DNA from: CAXDRM01 sp963991775
GTDB lineage: Bacteria > Pseudomonadota > Alphaproteobacteria > Rickettsiales > JABIRX01
NCBI GenBank assembly: GCA_963991775.1
Contig: CAXDRM010000013.1
Location: 1-22,821, forward strand
Direction of reading: 5' to 3'
Length of the DNA: 22,821 bases
The notes beneath the pieces are model-generated. The model searched no databases, was not told the DNA's origin, and worked only from the letters and a program-made list of their open reading frames with translations. Both the position numbers and the translations under genes were made by a program. This document shows positions 1 through 6,714 of this stretch, piece after piece (within the stretch, counting starts at the first letter, position 1; every line of letters starts with the position of its first letter).

Positions 1-9
1 GCAAAATTC

Positions 10-44
10 TTCAGGAAGCTTAGCTATTAAATTAGGTTCTCGAG
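10..44. repeat. 35-bp direct repeat, left copy
   Basis: This 35-bp stretch is repeated at 118-152 with one difference (C at position 19, A at 127). It ends in GGTTCTCGAG, the left arm of the palindromic element described at 143-190. The 73 bases between the copies hold no gene and contain a second motif, CCCTTCGGTAC (48-58), that recurs at 18791-18801 in the other repeat cluster. The arrangement looks like an element truncated after its left arm, followed by a fuller copy. Confidence 0.85.
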
Positions 45-117
45 ATGCCCTTCGGTACATTGTTCGACTTTGCTCGCAGCATACTTCGATACGAACTGCA
101 TTCTACTCAGCACGATG

Positions 118-152
118 TTCAGGAAGATTAGCTATTAAATTAGGTTCTCGAG
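118..152. repeat. 35-bp direct repeat, right copy
   Basis: Second copy of the repeat at 10-44, period 108 bp. It runs directly into the palindromic element at 143-190, so its last ten bases are that element's left arm. The last base is the first base of the GTG start codon at 152. Confidence 0.85.
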
Positions 153-190
153 TGAAGCACAGCATAGCTGGGCTTTGTACCGAGAGATCC
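143..190 (+). repeat. Palindromic repeat element, diverged copy overlapping a gene start
   Basis: A 48-bp hairpin-forming element of the family also seen at 917-961, 1023-1067 and 18840-18885. The outer arms are GGTTCTCGAG and CCGAGAGATCC. An inner arm pair reads AAGC/GCTT here, ACGC/GCGT in the 18840 copy and CGC/GCG in the 917 copy, so the paired bases change together while pairing is kept. The SH3 gene's GTG start and first 13 codons lie inside this copy. The other copies have a TGA a few codons after the corresponding GTG; this copy has a different loop that stays open. Confidence 0.75.
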
Positions 191-661
191 TTTACAACTT
201 ATTTTATTTTTGTGAGCTTGCTATTTTTGTTAGCTAAGCCCGTACAAGCAATTGAGCTAAGTGATTTACCTAAATTTAGATCATTAAAAGTCTCAGAAGC
301 AAATATACGCTCTGGCCCAGGTACTAGCTTTCCAGTAAAATGGGTCTATATTAAAAAACATATCGTACTCGAAATTGTCGATGCTTATGATAATTGGTAT
401 AAAATTCGCGATGAAGAAGGGCGTAGCGGTTGGTTGCACAAAAGTTTAGTTAGTCGCAAACGTTTTTTTGTAGTTAAAGTTGAAGGTGCCAAATTATATC
501 GTAATCCTAATGATAATCTCATCACCTATTTTCTCGAACAAGGTATTCGCGGCAAATTAAAAAATTGTCGTGATAAATGGTGTAAGGTTACAGTTGGTAA
601 GGAGAGTGGGTGGGTTTTGAAGAGTAGTATCTGGGGTGTTTATGCCCATGAAACTTTTTAA
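152..661 (+). CDS. Exported SH3-domain protein (DUF1058-like)
   Basis: A 169-residue exported protein with two bacterial SH3-like domains, a fold that usually binds peptidoglycan or modulates wall enzymes in the periplasm. The first domain (about residues 43-102) carries the family signature SEANIRSGPGTSFPVKWVY and ends GWLHKSLVS; the second (about 104-165) ends SGWVLKSSIWG. A signal peptide is visible: hydrophobic residues 17-29 followed by a cleavage-like site after PVQA (residue 33). The start is GTG at 152. In-frame GTG at 212 would leave a signal peptide with no charged N-region, and there is no in-frame ATG. An AGG sits 8 bases upstream of the GTG. The start and residues 1-13 (MKHSIAGLCTERS) are encoded by a palindromic repeat element, so the N-terminus looks recently acquired. 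The domain assignment is secure; the exact wall partner is unknown. Confidence 0.85.
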   Translation: MKHSIAGLCTERSFTTYFIFVSLLFLLAKPVQAIELSDLPKFRSLKVSEANIRSGPGTSFPVKWVYIKKHIVLEIVDAYDNWYKIRDEEGRSGWLHKSLVSRKRFFVVKVEGAKLYRNPNDNLITYFLEQGIRGKLKNCRDKWCKVTVGKESGWVLKSSIWGVYAHETF

Positions 662-739
662 CTAGTGTCTAATGCGCACTTTTCTGAAACAGTTTAGTTT
701 TACTAAAGCTGTTTCAGCAGAGTGGCTCGCCTCACTAGT
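661..739. repeat. 79-bp palindromic element after the SH3 gene
   Basis: An imperfect palindrome whose ends are ACTAGTG (661-667) and CACTAGT (733-739). Its core (684-716) is a strong hairpin: CTGAAACAG and TTTAGT pair with ACTAAA and CTGTTTCAG around a TTT loop, with one bulged G. GCG and CACT/AGTG segments between core and ends also pair. It begins on the stop codon of the SH3 gene and could terminate that transcript, but no T-tract follows the core, so a mobile palindromic element is the better description. Confidence 0.7.
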
Positions 740-780
740 CAAAAAATGCTCATTTATTATATATAAACTCCGCTTTTTTT

Positions 781-820
781 ACTAGTGAGCTCACCAAAAA
801 TTGCATCATTATACACTAGT
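781..820. repeat. Second ACTAGTG/CACTAGT palindrome
   Basis: Starts with ACTAGTG (781-787) and ends with CACTAGT (814-820), the same terminal boxes as the element at 661-739. It contains the perfect 10-bp palindrome GTGAGCTCAC (785-794). The spacer between the two elements also forms a stem: CTCACTAGTCAAAAAA (731-746) pairs with TTTTTTTACTAGTGAG (774-789) with one mismatch. Four boxes in alternating orientation therefore give several mutually exclusive hairpins. No gene is visible here. Confidence 0.6.
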
Positions 821-847
821 TAAAAAATAAGAATCGGCAAAAATACA
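797..847. repeat. 51-bp repeat, left copy
   Basis: Matches 1095-1145 at 49 of 51 positions (differences at 816/1114 and 832/1130). The two copies bracket the 106-bp tandem duplication. It opens with AAAATTGCATCATTATACA, a box found four times in this region (797, 883, 989, 1095). Confidence 0.85.
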
Positions 848-916
848 AGCATATTATGTTAATTAAAAACTAACTATTGCCCAAAATTGCATCATTATAC
901 ATTGTTAATAGTTTAA

Positions 917-961
917 GGTTCTTGAGTGGCGCGAATGAAATGAGCGTTGTACCGAAAGGCC
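917..961 (+). repeat. Palindromic repeat element, copy in first tandem unit
   Basis: A 45-bp member of the family at 143-190 and 18840-18885. It reads GGTTCTTGAG, then GTGGCGCGAATGAAATGAGC, then GTTGTACCGAAAGGCC. Arms pair with some G-U pairs, and the inner CGC/GCG pair is kept. The GTG at the conserved position is followed in frame by GCG CGA ATG AAA TGA, so this copy could give only a five-codon peptide. Confidence 0.8.
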
Positions 962-1022
962 GGATAGTCTGAAAGTTTTTTTCTAATAAAAATTGCATCA
1001 TTATACATTGTTAATAGTTTAA

Positions 1023-1067
1023 GGTTCTTGAGTGGCGCGAATGAAATGAGCGTTGTACCGAAAGGCC
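1023..1067 (+). repeat. Palindromic repeat element, copy in second tandem unit
   Basis: Identical to 917-961, duplicated with the 106-bp unit rather than inserted independently. Confidence 0.8.
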
Positions 1068-1094
1068 GGATAGTCTGAAAGTTTTTTTCTAATA

Positions 1095-1145
1095 AAAATT
1101 GCATCATTATACATTAGTTAAAAAATAAGGATCGGCAAAAATACA
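1095..1145. repeat. 51-bp repeat, right copy
   Basis: Right-hand copy of 797-847 and the partial third unit of the tandem array. Beyond 1146 the sequence is unique and leads into the protease gene. Confidence 0.85.
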
Positions 1146-1179
1146 GTCACACTATACCGGTTAAAAAAATAACTCAGGC

Positions 1180-1989
1180 TCATAGCCTATGACAAGTTAC
1201 GGTAACTGAAACATGATTGATAAAATCTGAAATATTGCCCTTATAATATTTGCGCTTTGGTGCTTGATGTAAAGTTATATCCAATTCTTTAGCTAAATTA
1301 ACTACAACTTCCATATCATTAAAAAAGCCATTACTCCCAACACCATGTGCATGAATAAAATGTCCTTTAAGGTCACCACCCCATAATACCCCAACTAACT
1401 CACCATTGCTATTAACTATAGGTGAGCCGCTATTTCCAGGTCGCACGTTTTTTGAACTTAAAGCTAAATTATTATCACTTACATTCTGTTTAGTTAAATT
1501 AACCATGCCAGTTGATACAGAAAAATAACCAGGGTTATTTTTATAATAATCAGGGAAGTAAAGTTGCTCACCATGTTTTAAGTTTTCTAGATTAATAGCT
1601 AAAAAATTTTCTTTTGTGGCACCAGAAACTTTCAAAAAACTTAAATCGATATCATCCTTTTTATAGCCACCTAAAAATTTTGCCTCATAAATGATATTAG
1701 CATCCTGCACAGTTATTTTCCTGCAACTTTTATTAGCAACATGATGATTGGTTATTACATAATTTGATCCAACAAAACTGCCCGTACCCATAGAGGATAA
1801 GATTGATGCATTCCAAAAGACAAGGCTGTAGCATAAAATTATAAAGCCAAGAGTTTTCTTAGCTTTAAAACGCTGCCTAGTTTTTTTTATGATAATAATG
1901 AAAATTATAGTTAGAGCTATTACCAGCAAAGAATGAAAAATATAGGTGGTAAAATGAAAAAGAATTAGCTCTATTATTGCGGAAAGCAT
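1180..1989 (-). CDS. Membrane-anchored trypsin-like serine protease
   Basis: A 269-residue S1-type serine protease. Numbered from the ATG at 1989, the catalytic residues are His83 in TNHHV, Asp115 in DIDLSFL and Ser187 in RPGNSGSP. Two hydrophobic segments (about residues 4-34 and 47-65) separated by a basic stretch, KKTRQRFKAKK, should place the protease domain against the membrane; the topology is not certain. There is no PDZ domain, so it is shorter than DegP/HtrA proteins. The frame can also open at TTG 1998, three codons upstream, but ATG is preferred; neither has a clear ribosome binding site. It is transcribed away from the LD-carboxypeptidase-like gene, with a candidate promoter at 2016-2044. 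Substrate is unknown; envelope quality control or processing of a secreted protein are both possible. Confidence 0.85.
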   Translation of the reverse strand: MLSAIIELILFHFTTYIFHSLLVIALTIIFIIIIKKTRQRFKAKKTLGFIILCYSLVFWNASILSSMGTGSFVGSNYVITNHHVANKSCRKITVQDANIIYEAKFLGGYKKDDIDLSFLKVSGATKENFLAINLENLKHGEQLYFPDYYKNNPGYFSVSTGMVNLTKQNVSDNNLALSSKNVRPGNSGSPIVNSNGELVGVLWGGDLKGHFIHAHGVGSNGFFNDMEVVVNLAKELDITLHQAPKRKYYKGNISDFINHVSVTVTCHRL

Positions 1990-2015
1990 GCTGCACAATA
2001 TTTTAGGTTAAATTA

Positions 2016-2044
2016 TCTATAAATAAGATTTTAAATTTTGTCGA
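2016..2044 (-). promoter_or_regulatory. Candidate sigma70-type promoter for the serine protease
   Basis: On the minus strand TCGACA (2044-2039) and TATAGA (2021-2016) are separated by 17 bases, about 27 bases before the ATG at 1989. The -35 matches consensus at five of six positions, the -10 at four. Confidence 0.4.
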
Positions 2045-2049
2045 GCTGC

Positions 2050-2078
2050 TTGCTATAGACCTAATTTTATGCTATAAT
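2050..2078 (+). promoter_or_regulatory. Candidate sigma70-type promoter for the LD-carboxypeptidase-like gene
   Basis: TTGCTA (2050-2055), a 17-base spacer and a perfect TATAAT (2073-2078), 24 bases before the ATG at 2103. An inverted repeat, TAGACCT (2056-2062) and AGGTCTA (2096-2102), surrounds the -10. Its right arm covers the GAGGT ribosome binding site, so it could be an operator. Confidence 0.6.
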
Positions 2079-2102
2079 ATACGTAACCAAAATTGAGGTC
2101 TA

Positions 2103-4133
2103 ATGCATTATAAATGGCAAACAGCAGGGAATCCAAGCAATCCTATAATTGCTTTCTTAGCACCATCTTCGACCGTTAAAGAAGAGGTCATTAAACGCAG
2201 GATAGATAGGTTGGTTGATTTGGGCTTCTGTGTAAAGTTTCCTGAATATGCCAATGGTAATATCGTGGCTGAAACCTACAATAAAGGTGCTATAGCTGTT
2301 GATGGTCAAACCGGTGCCCAACAAATTATCGAAGCAATCAAAAATGGCTGGGATATAATGCCTCTTATGGGTGGTAAAGGTTTTGAGGTAAAAACGCCTC
2401 ATATTGTCGAATATTTTAAACATCATCCAGAACATAAAAATAAAAATGTTAGATTTTACGGTTTCTCAAATGCTACCAATGCCAGTATTTTAGAAAGCCA
2501 TGATATTTGTAGCTATATTTCTACACCCTTTATTCCTGGTAAAACTAGCAAGCCAATACATGAAGATTTAAAATATGTATTCCAAAATGATGAGGTTAAA
2601 AAATATGGGCGTAATATAATATATAATCCTGAAAATAAATTAGCTGATGTTAGTAAAACAAAACATTATGCCTTAAATTCAGGTGTGGCTTTTGATCTTA
2701 TTGAAAAAAATAATATTGATTTACTCAAAGTTAAACCAGGTGAAAAATGGAGTTTAGGTATAGAGGGTCCTTTGCAAAGATTTGCTAGGCAAGATAGGCA
2801 AATAAATTACAAATATGTATTTGATAAGTTTTTGGCACATCATCAAGCAAGAGGTACTTTGCCGCAATATATCGAAATGGGTGCTATAACACCTAATATA
2901 GCGCGTAATCGTTTTGAGCATGTCCGTTTGTTTCATGATTTGGAAACAGGAGAAGTTTTGGAGAATTCTGAGAATATCAAAAGAATTGTCGATAATAAAG
3001 AGTCATTCCAAAAACATTTAAAAGATGTTTACAGAAATTTTACAAATGCTCCAGATGATAAAAAAGCAAAGATGTTAAAAGGTGAAACTAAAGTAGCCTT
3101 CTTTCCACAATTGCAAAATTTAGTCGCTAAATATGGTTCATTAGATAATTTATCACTTGATGCAGATGATGCTAAACTAATAATAGCAGGCCAAAATTGG
3201 TTAATGCAAAATCAAAAAAATCGTATTGCTGAAATAGCCAAAAAATATAATGTGCCATTAGTGCAAAATGGTCGCTTTGGCCATCATGCTAATTTTGGTG
3301 TAGTAAATGCAGGAGATAATTACGTGAATCTTAAGGGTAACAAACTAGTTTTAACTACTGTACCAAGACAGCAAGTTAAACAAAAATCTGGTGATGAGCT
3401 TAGATCACAGCATGATTATCGGGCAGAAAATTACCGTAAACATTATCAATCTAAATATCCTGCTCTCACAGGATTGTTAGAGAAATTAGCTTTACATAAT
3501 CCTGAAAGAAATGTTAATGAAAAACGTCAAACCGCATTTGCGGTTGTTGCATTAGCGACGATATTAACAGCAGGTGCTGTGCTGTCTGGATTTTTTCTAC
3601 CTTTCTATGCAGTGCCATTATTTGGTATTTTTGCTTTGAATGGATTTATGGTGGGTGCTAATTTATTTGCACAAGCTAAAGATATTGAGCAAGAGAATAA
3701 ATTACTTGAGCAGAAGCGTTCCTTAGATGATCCTAGCTATAAAAAATTGGTAGCTGAACATAAAGTATCTGAGGCACAGAAAACCAGCTTAGTAAAAATA
3801 GTCTCTTCTGTAGCAGCAGCCGGTGTAGCAGTTGTTTCAGTATTTTATTTCCCGATCTTTATGCCAATAATTTTTGGTTCTATAGCAGTGTTAGATTTGA
3901 TCGGCGCCTCAATTAGTCAGGTTTCTGCTGGAGTCGCAAAAGAAGAGCTTAAGCAATTAGAAAGATTAGAAGAACGCTTTAACTATAGAAGCTTATCAGC
4001 CGAAGATAGATCTGAAGCTCAAGATAAGCTTAAAGGTAAATATGAGGAAGTTGAGTTGCCTACAATTTCCACCAAAGGCAAAACAGATCTAGATGAATTA
4101 TTCAAATCTAGTTGGACTGAAAATTCTATCTAA
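2103..4133 (+). CDS. LD-carboxypeptidase-like (S66) protein with duplicated hydrophobic hairpin
   Basis: A 676-residue protein. Residues 12-420 resemble S66 LD-carboxypeptidases, which remove the terminal D-alanine from peptidoglycan tetrapeptides. Proposed triad: Ser122 in GFSNAT (family GHSDFT), Glu221 in GIEGPL, and His394 in RFGHHANFG. The GG motif region is LMGGKGF at 88-94. The stretch from Glu221 to His394 is about 100 residues longer than in E. coli LdcA. The C-terminus is unusual: residues 477-537 and 561-621 are two copies of one module, each a hydrophobic hairpin followed by a charged helix, alignable without gaps with 13 identities in 61. There is no signal peptide, so the protein is cytosolic, membrane-inserted through the hairpins, or secreted by a specialised system. 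Start is ATG with GAGGT just upstream. The stop overlaps the convergent M32 gene by four bases. Family assignment is by motif and is moderately confident. Confidence 0.72.
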   Translation: MHYKWQTAGNPSNPIIAFLAPSSTVKEEVIKRRIDRLVDLGFCVKFPEYANGNIVAETYNKGAIAVDGQTGAQQIIEAIKNGWDIMPLMGGKGFEVKTPHIVEYFKHHPEHKNKNVRFYGFSNATNASILESHDICSYISTPFIPGKTSKPIHEDLKYVFQNDEVKKYGRNIIYNPENKLADVSKTKHYALNSGVAFDLIEKNNIDLLKVKPGEKWSLGIEGPLQRFARQDRQINYKYVFDKFLAHHQARGTLPQYIEMGAITPNIARNRFEHVRLFHDLETGEVLENSENIKRIVDNKESFQKHLKDVYRNFTNAPDDKKAKMLKGETKVAFFPQLQNLVAKYGSLDNLSLDADDAKLIIAGQNWLMQNQKNRIAEIAKKYNVPLVQNGRFGHHANFGVVNAGDNYVNLKGNKLVLTTVPRQQVKQKSGDELRSQHDYRAENYRKHYQSKYPALTGLLEKLALHNPERNVNEKRQTAFAVVALATILTAGAVLSGFFLPFYAVPLFGIFALNGFMVGANLFAQAKDIEQENKLLEQKRSLDDPSYKKLVAEHKVSEAQKTSLVKIVSSVAAAGVAVVSVFYFPIFMPIIFGSIAVLDLIGASISQVSAGVAKEELKQLERLEERFNYRSLSAEDRSEAQDKLKGKYEEVELPTISTKGKTDLDELFKSSWTENSI

Positions 4134-5593
4134 AAGAATTTTTGCTCCAAATAAGCAATATAGCAATCCACATCCAAATCTTTACCAGTAAGGTTTTTGA
4201 GTAATTGATCAGCAGATTTACTATGACCATATTGCTGAATATTAGTTTTTAAAAATTTGATAATATTAGTGAAATTTCCAGCAGCAATTTCTGTTTTATA
4301 ATTAGGCAAATTGGTTGCAAGTGCGGCTTTAAGTTGGCTAGCATATATGGCACCAAGACTATAAGTAGGGAAGTAGCCCAAACTTCCATCACTCCAATGA
4401 ATATCTTGTAAGCAGCCATTTTGTGGGTCAGGTGCTTTTAAATGAAAATATTCTTTAACTTTTTGCTGCCAAATTTCTGGGATATCTTTAGTTTCAATTT
4501 TTTGATTAATTAAATCCTGTTCAATCTCATAACGCATAATAATATGCAGAGGATAGGTTAATTCATCAGCATCAACCCGAATATAAGATTTTTGTACAAA
4601 GTTTATAATTTGATAAAGCTGCGTGCTAGTTAGATTTAGTGAAAAATCTTTATTTAAAATTGGCGAGATAAATTCACAAAATTCGTGAGATCTAGCTAGC
4701 TGCATTTCAAAAAATAATGATTGGCTTTCATGTAAAGCGATACCGGCATCTTGGCCAATAGGCTGTTCTAAATATTTTTTTGGTAAATTATTATCATAAG
4801 TAGCATGGCCAGCTTCATGAATTAAGCCCATTAAGCTAGAAAGATAGTCAGTTTCTGAATAGCGTGTGGTAATGCGTACATCGCCAAGATAGCCTGTGCA
4901 AAAAGGATGGTTACTTGTATCAATGCGGCACCAATTATCTTTTATGCCTAATTTTTTAAGAATTTTTAGGTAAGTATTTTTTTGTGTTGCAGCATCAATT
5001 TTAATATTAGGCAATCTAGCCGCAGCTTGTTTAGCAATTACTGTCTCGATAAAGTCTGGCAAAAATTTAGCCAATTTAGCAAAAACTATATTTAATTGTG
5101 CTTCGCTTCTACCGGGATCATATTGCTCTAGTAAAGTTTCATAAGGGCTTATGCCAAATTTCTCAGCTTTTAACTGACAAATCTCACGCAGCTCTTTTAT
5201 CAATTTACTAAAATATTTATCAAATAAAGGATAATCATTTTTCTGTTTTGCTTCAGCCCAAATAAATTCAGTTTTAAGACAAAGCGCATCATAGTTTTTT
5301 TTGAGCTTAGTTGGAATGGCATTAAGCTGGGCAATTTTATGTTCCATCAAATATAAATTGCGTTGCTCATGCTCATTTAATTCGTTTGGGTCAAGATCAG
5401 CAATTAACTTGTTAACTGTGCTATTATTAAGCGTTTGATCAGTAAGCTCATAAATTAACTTTAATTGTTTCTCGCGAACTATATAGCCATCTTTAGGCAT
5501 CATAGTTTGGTAATCCCAGCTTAAAATGCTTGAGATGCGCGACAAATTATAATATTTGGCAAAGATAGCGCAAAGCTGCTTATATTCCTTCAT
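4130..5593 (-). CDS. M32 family metallocarboxypeptidase
   Basis: A 487-residue zinc carboxypeptidase of the Taq type, releasing C-terminal amino acids from peptides in the cytoplasm. The metal site is HEAGH (residues 259-263) with the third ligand Glu289 in HESQS. Other conserved family blocks are present: DTSNHPFCTGYLGDVRITTR (225-244), VDADELTYPLH and IHWSDGSLGYFPTYSLG. Length is normal for the family, about 500 residues. Its ATG lies 14 bases inside the 3' end of pyrD, so the two are co-transcribed and probably translationally coupled. There is no clear functional link with pyrimidine synthesis; a role in peptide recycling is the likely one. Confidence 0.93.
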   Translation of the reverse strand: MKEYKQLCAIFAKYYNLSRISSILSWDYQTMMPKDGYIVREKQLKLIYELTDQTLNNSTVNKLIADLDPNELNEHEQRNLYLMEHKIAQLNAIPTKLKKNYDALCLKTEFIWAEAKQKNDYPLFDKYFSKLIKELREICQLKAEKFGISPYETLLEQYDPGRSEAQLNIVFAKLAKFLPDFIETVIAKQAAARLPNIKIDAATQKNTYLKILKKLGIKDNWCRIDTSNHPFCTGYLGDVRITTRYSETDYLSSLMGLIHEAGHATYDNNLPKKYLEQPIGQDAGIALHESQSLFFEMQLARSHEFCEFISPILNKDFSLNLTSTQLYQIINFVQKSYIRVDADELTYPLHIIMRYEIEQDLINQKIETKDIPEIWQQKVKEYFHLKAPDPQNGCLQDIHWSDGSLGYFPTYSLGAIYASQLKAALATNLPNYKTEIAAGNFTNIIKFLKTNIQQYGHSKSADQLLKNLTGKDLDVDCYIAYLEQKFF

Positions 5594-6653
5594 GAGATTT
5601 TCCTACAGCTTCACTAATAATTTTATAACCATCAGCTTTTAAGAGCTTAACTAAATCTTGATTTATTTTTTTAGGCAAAGACATACCTTGATAAATCAAT
5701 GCCGAATAGATCTGGATGAGATTAGCTCCTAACTTAATTTTGTGATAAGCATCATGCGCATTGCTAACTCCGCCAACCCCAATGATAGGAATCCTGCCAC
5801 GTAAAATTTTATAGGCAGCAGCAATTTTTTGGTTAGCTAATTCTGCTAAAGGTTTACCACTCAAACCGCCAATAATTTCTTTATGTTCAGCTTTTAGTTC
5901 ATCTGGTCTTGAGATAGTAGTGTTACCAATAATCAGAGCATCAATCTTATATTTTAAAGCAATAGCGCAAATATCATTTAGCTCAGTTTCGCTTACATCT
6001 GGAGCAATTTTTAAGAAGATGATTTTTTCTTGTTTAGTTGTCTCATTAAGTAGATCTCTTTTGCGTGAGATTTCGCGGATAAAATTATTTAGAGTTTCCT
6101 TTTTTTGTAGATCCCGCAGGTTAGGGGTATTTGGCGAGGAAATATTAATAGTTAAATAATCACCATCTTCATAAAAATATTCAAGTAATTCTAAATAATC
6201 TGCTAGGTCAGATTCAGTGCTTTTATTTTTACCAATATTAATGCCCAGAATTTTATCGCTCTTATTAGCAGATTTATTAAATAAGCTTTTGAAATATTGT
6301 TTACCTTTATTGTTGAAGCCCATGCGATTGATAATTGCTTGTTCTTTGCTAAGTCTAAATAATCTTGGTTGTGGATTACCTGACTGAGCTTTAGGCGTAA
6401 CTGTGCCAAATTCTAGAAAACCAAAAGCAAATTTACTAAGATTTTTTATACATTCAGCATTTTTATCAAAACCTGCTGCAAGTCCTATGGGTGAATTAAA
6501 TTCTAAGCCTGCTACTTTGCAATGTAATTCAGCAAAATTCTGCTGCTTGGCTGCAATTATTAAATTATTTTTGAGTAAAAAAATTGCCAGATTATGCGTT
6601 GTTTCAGCGTTAAGCAGAAATAAAAATCTTTTGTAGAAGTTAAATAGGCTCAT
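5580..6653 (-). CDS. pyrD: Dihydroorotate dehydrogenase, class 2 (quinone)
   Basis: Oxidises dihydroorotate to orotate at the inner membrane and passes electrons to quinone, the fourth step of UMP synthesis. The N-terminal helix (residues 1-30) is the membrane-associating segment of class 2 enzymes. FMN and substrate motifs are intact: GLAAGFDKN (58-65), NRMGFNN (109-115), the catalytic serine at 173 in NISSPNTPNLRDLQ, and GGLSGKPL followed by IIGVGGVSN near the C-terminus. Length 357 is normal. It heads an operon with the M32 peptidase and is divergent from the TPR gene across a 61-base gap that holds a 16-bp perfect palindrome. Confidence 0.96.
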   Translation of the reverse strand: MSLFNFYKRFLFLLNAETTHNLAIFLLKNNLIIAAKQQNFAELHCKVAGLEFNSPIGLAAGFDKNAECIKNLSKFAFGFLEFGTVTPKAQSGNPQPRLFRLSKEQAIINRMGFNNKGKQYFKSLFNKSANKSDKILGINIGKNKSTESDLADYLELLEYFYEDGDYLTINISSPNTPNLRDLQKKETLNNFIREISRKRDLLNETTKQEKIIFLKIAPDVSETELNDICAIALKYKIDALIIGNTTISRPDELKAEHKEIIGGLSGKPLAELANQKIAAAYKILRGRIPIIGVGGVSNAHDAYHKIKLGANLIQIYSALIYQGMSLPKKINQDLVKLLKADGYKIISEAVGKSHEGI

Positions 6654-6674
6654 TATTAATTGAAAATATAAAAA

Positions 6675-6690
6675 AATTGCTATAGCAATT
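6675..6690. promoter_or_regulatory. 16-bp perfect palindrome between pyrD and the TPR gene
   Basis: AATTGCTATAGCAATT is its own reverse complement and sits in the 61-base divergent intergenic region. Each half contains TTGCTA, the same -35-like hexamer used at 2050. No convincing -10 at proper spacing was found in either direction, so it may be an operator or an unusually spaced pair of promoters. Confidence 0.5.
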
Positions 6691-6714
6691 AGTTTTTAAT
6701 AAATCAGAATAATT

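Larger units (their letters stand above)
883..1094. repeat. Perfect 106-bp tandem duplication
   Basis: Two adjacent identical units, 883-988 and 989-1094, followed by a partial third from 1095. Each begins with the AAAATTGCATCATTATACA box and carries one copy of the palindromic element (917-961, 1023-1067). The absence of any difference between the units suggests a recent duplication. The minus-strand open frame across it (913-1107) encodes a repetitive peptide and is not taken as a gene. Confidence 0.92.

Noticed and set aside
913..1107. 64-codon open frame on the minus strand
   Set aside because: It lies entirely within the tandem repeat; its peptide repeats itself and has no domain, signal or ribosome binding site.
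883..1145. Possible CRISPR array
   Set aside because: Units are 106 bp and identical throughout, with no variable spacers and no cas genes nearby.
1990..1998. TTG start for the serine protease at 1998
   Set aside because: An ATG three codons downstream is a better initiator, and neither has a ribosome binding site that favours the TTG.
5920..6636. Plus-strand open frames inside pyrD (5920-6159, 6403-6636)
   Set aside because: They are antisense to a well-conserved enzyme and have no independent coding signs.
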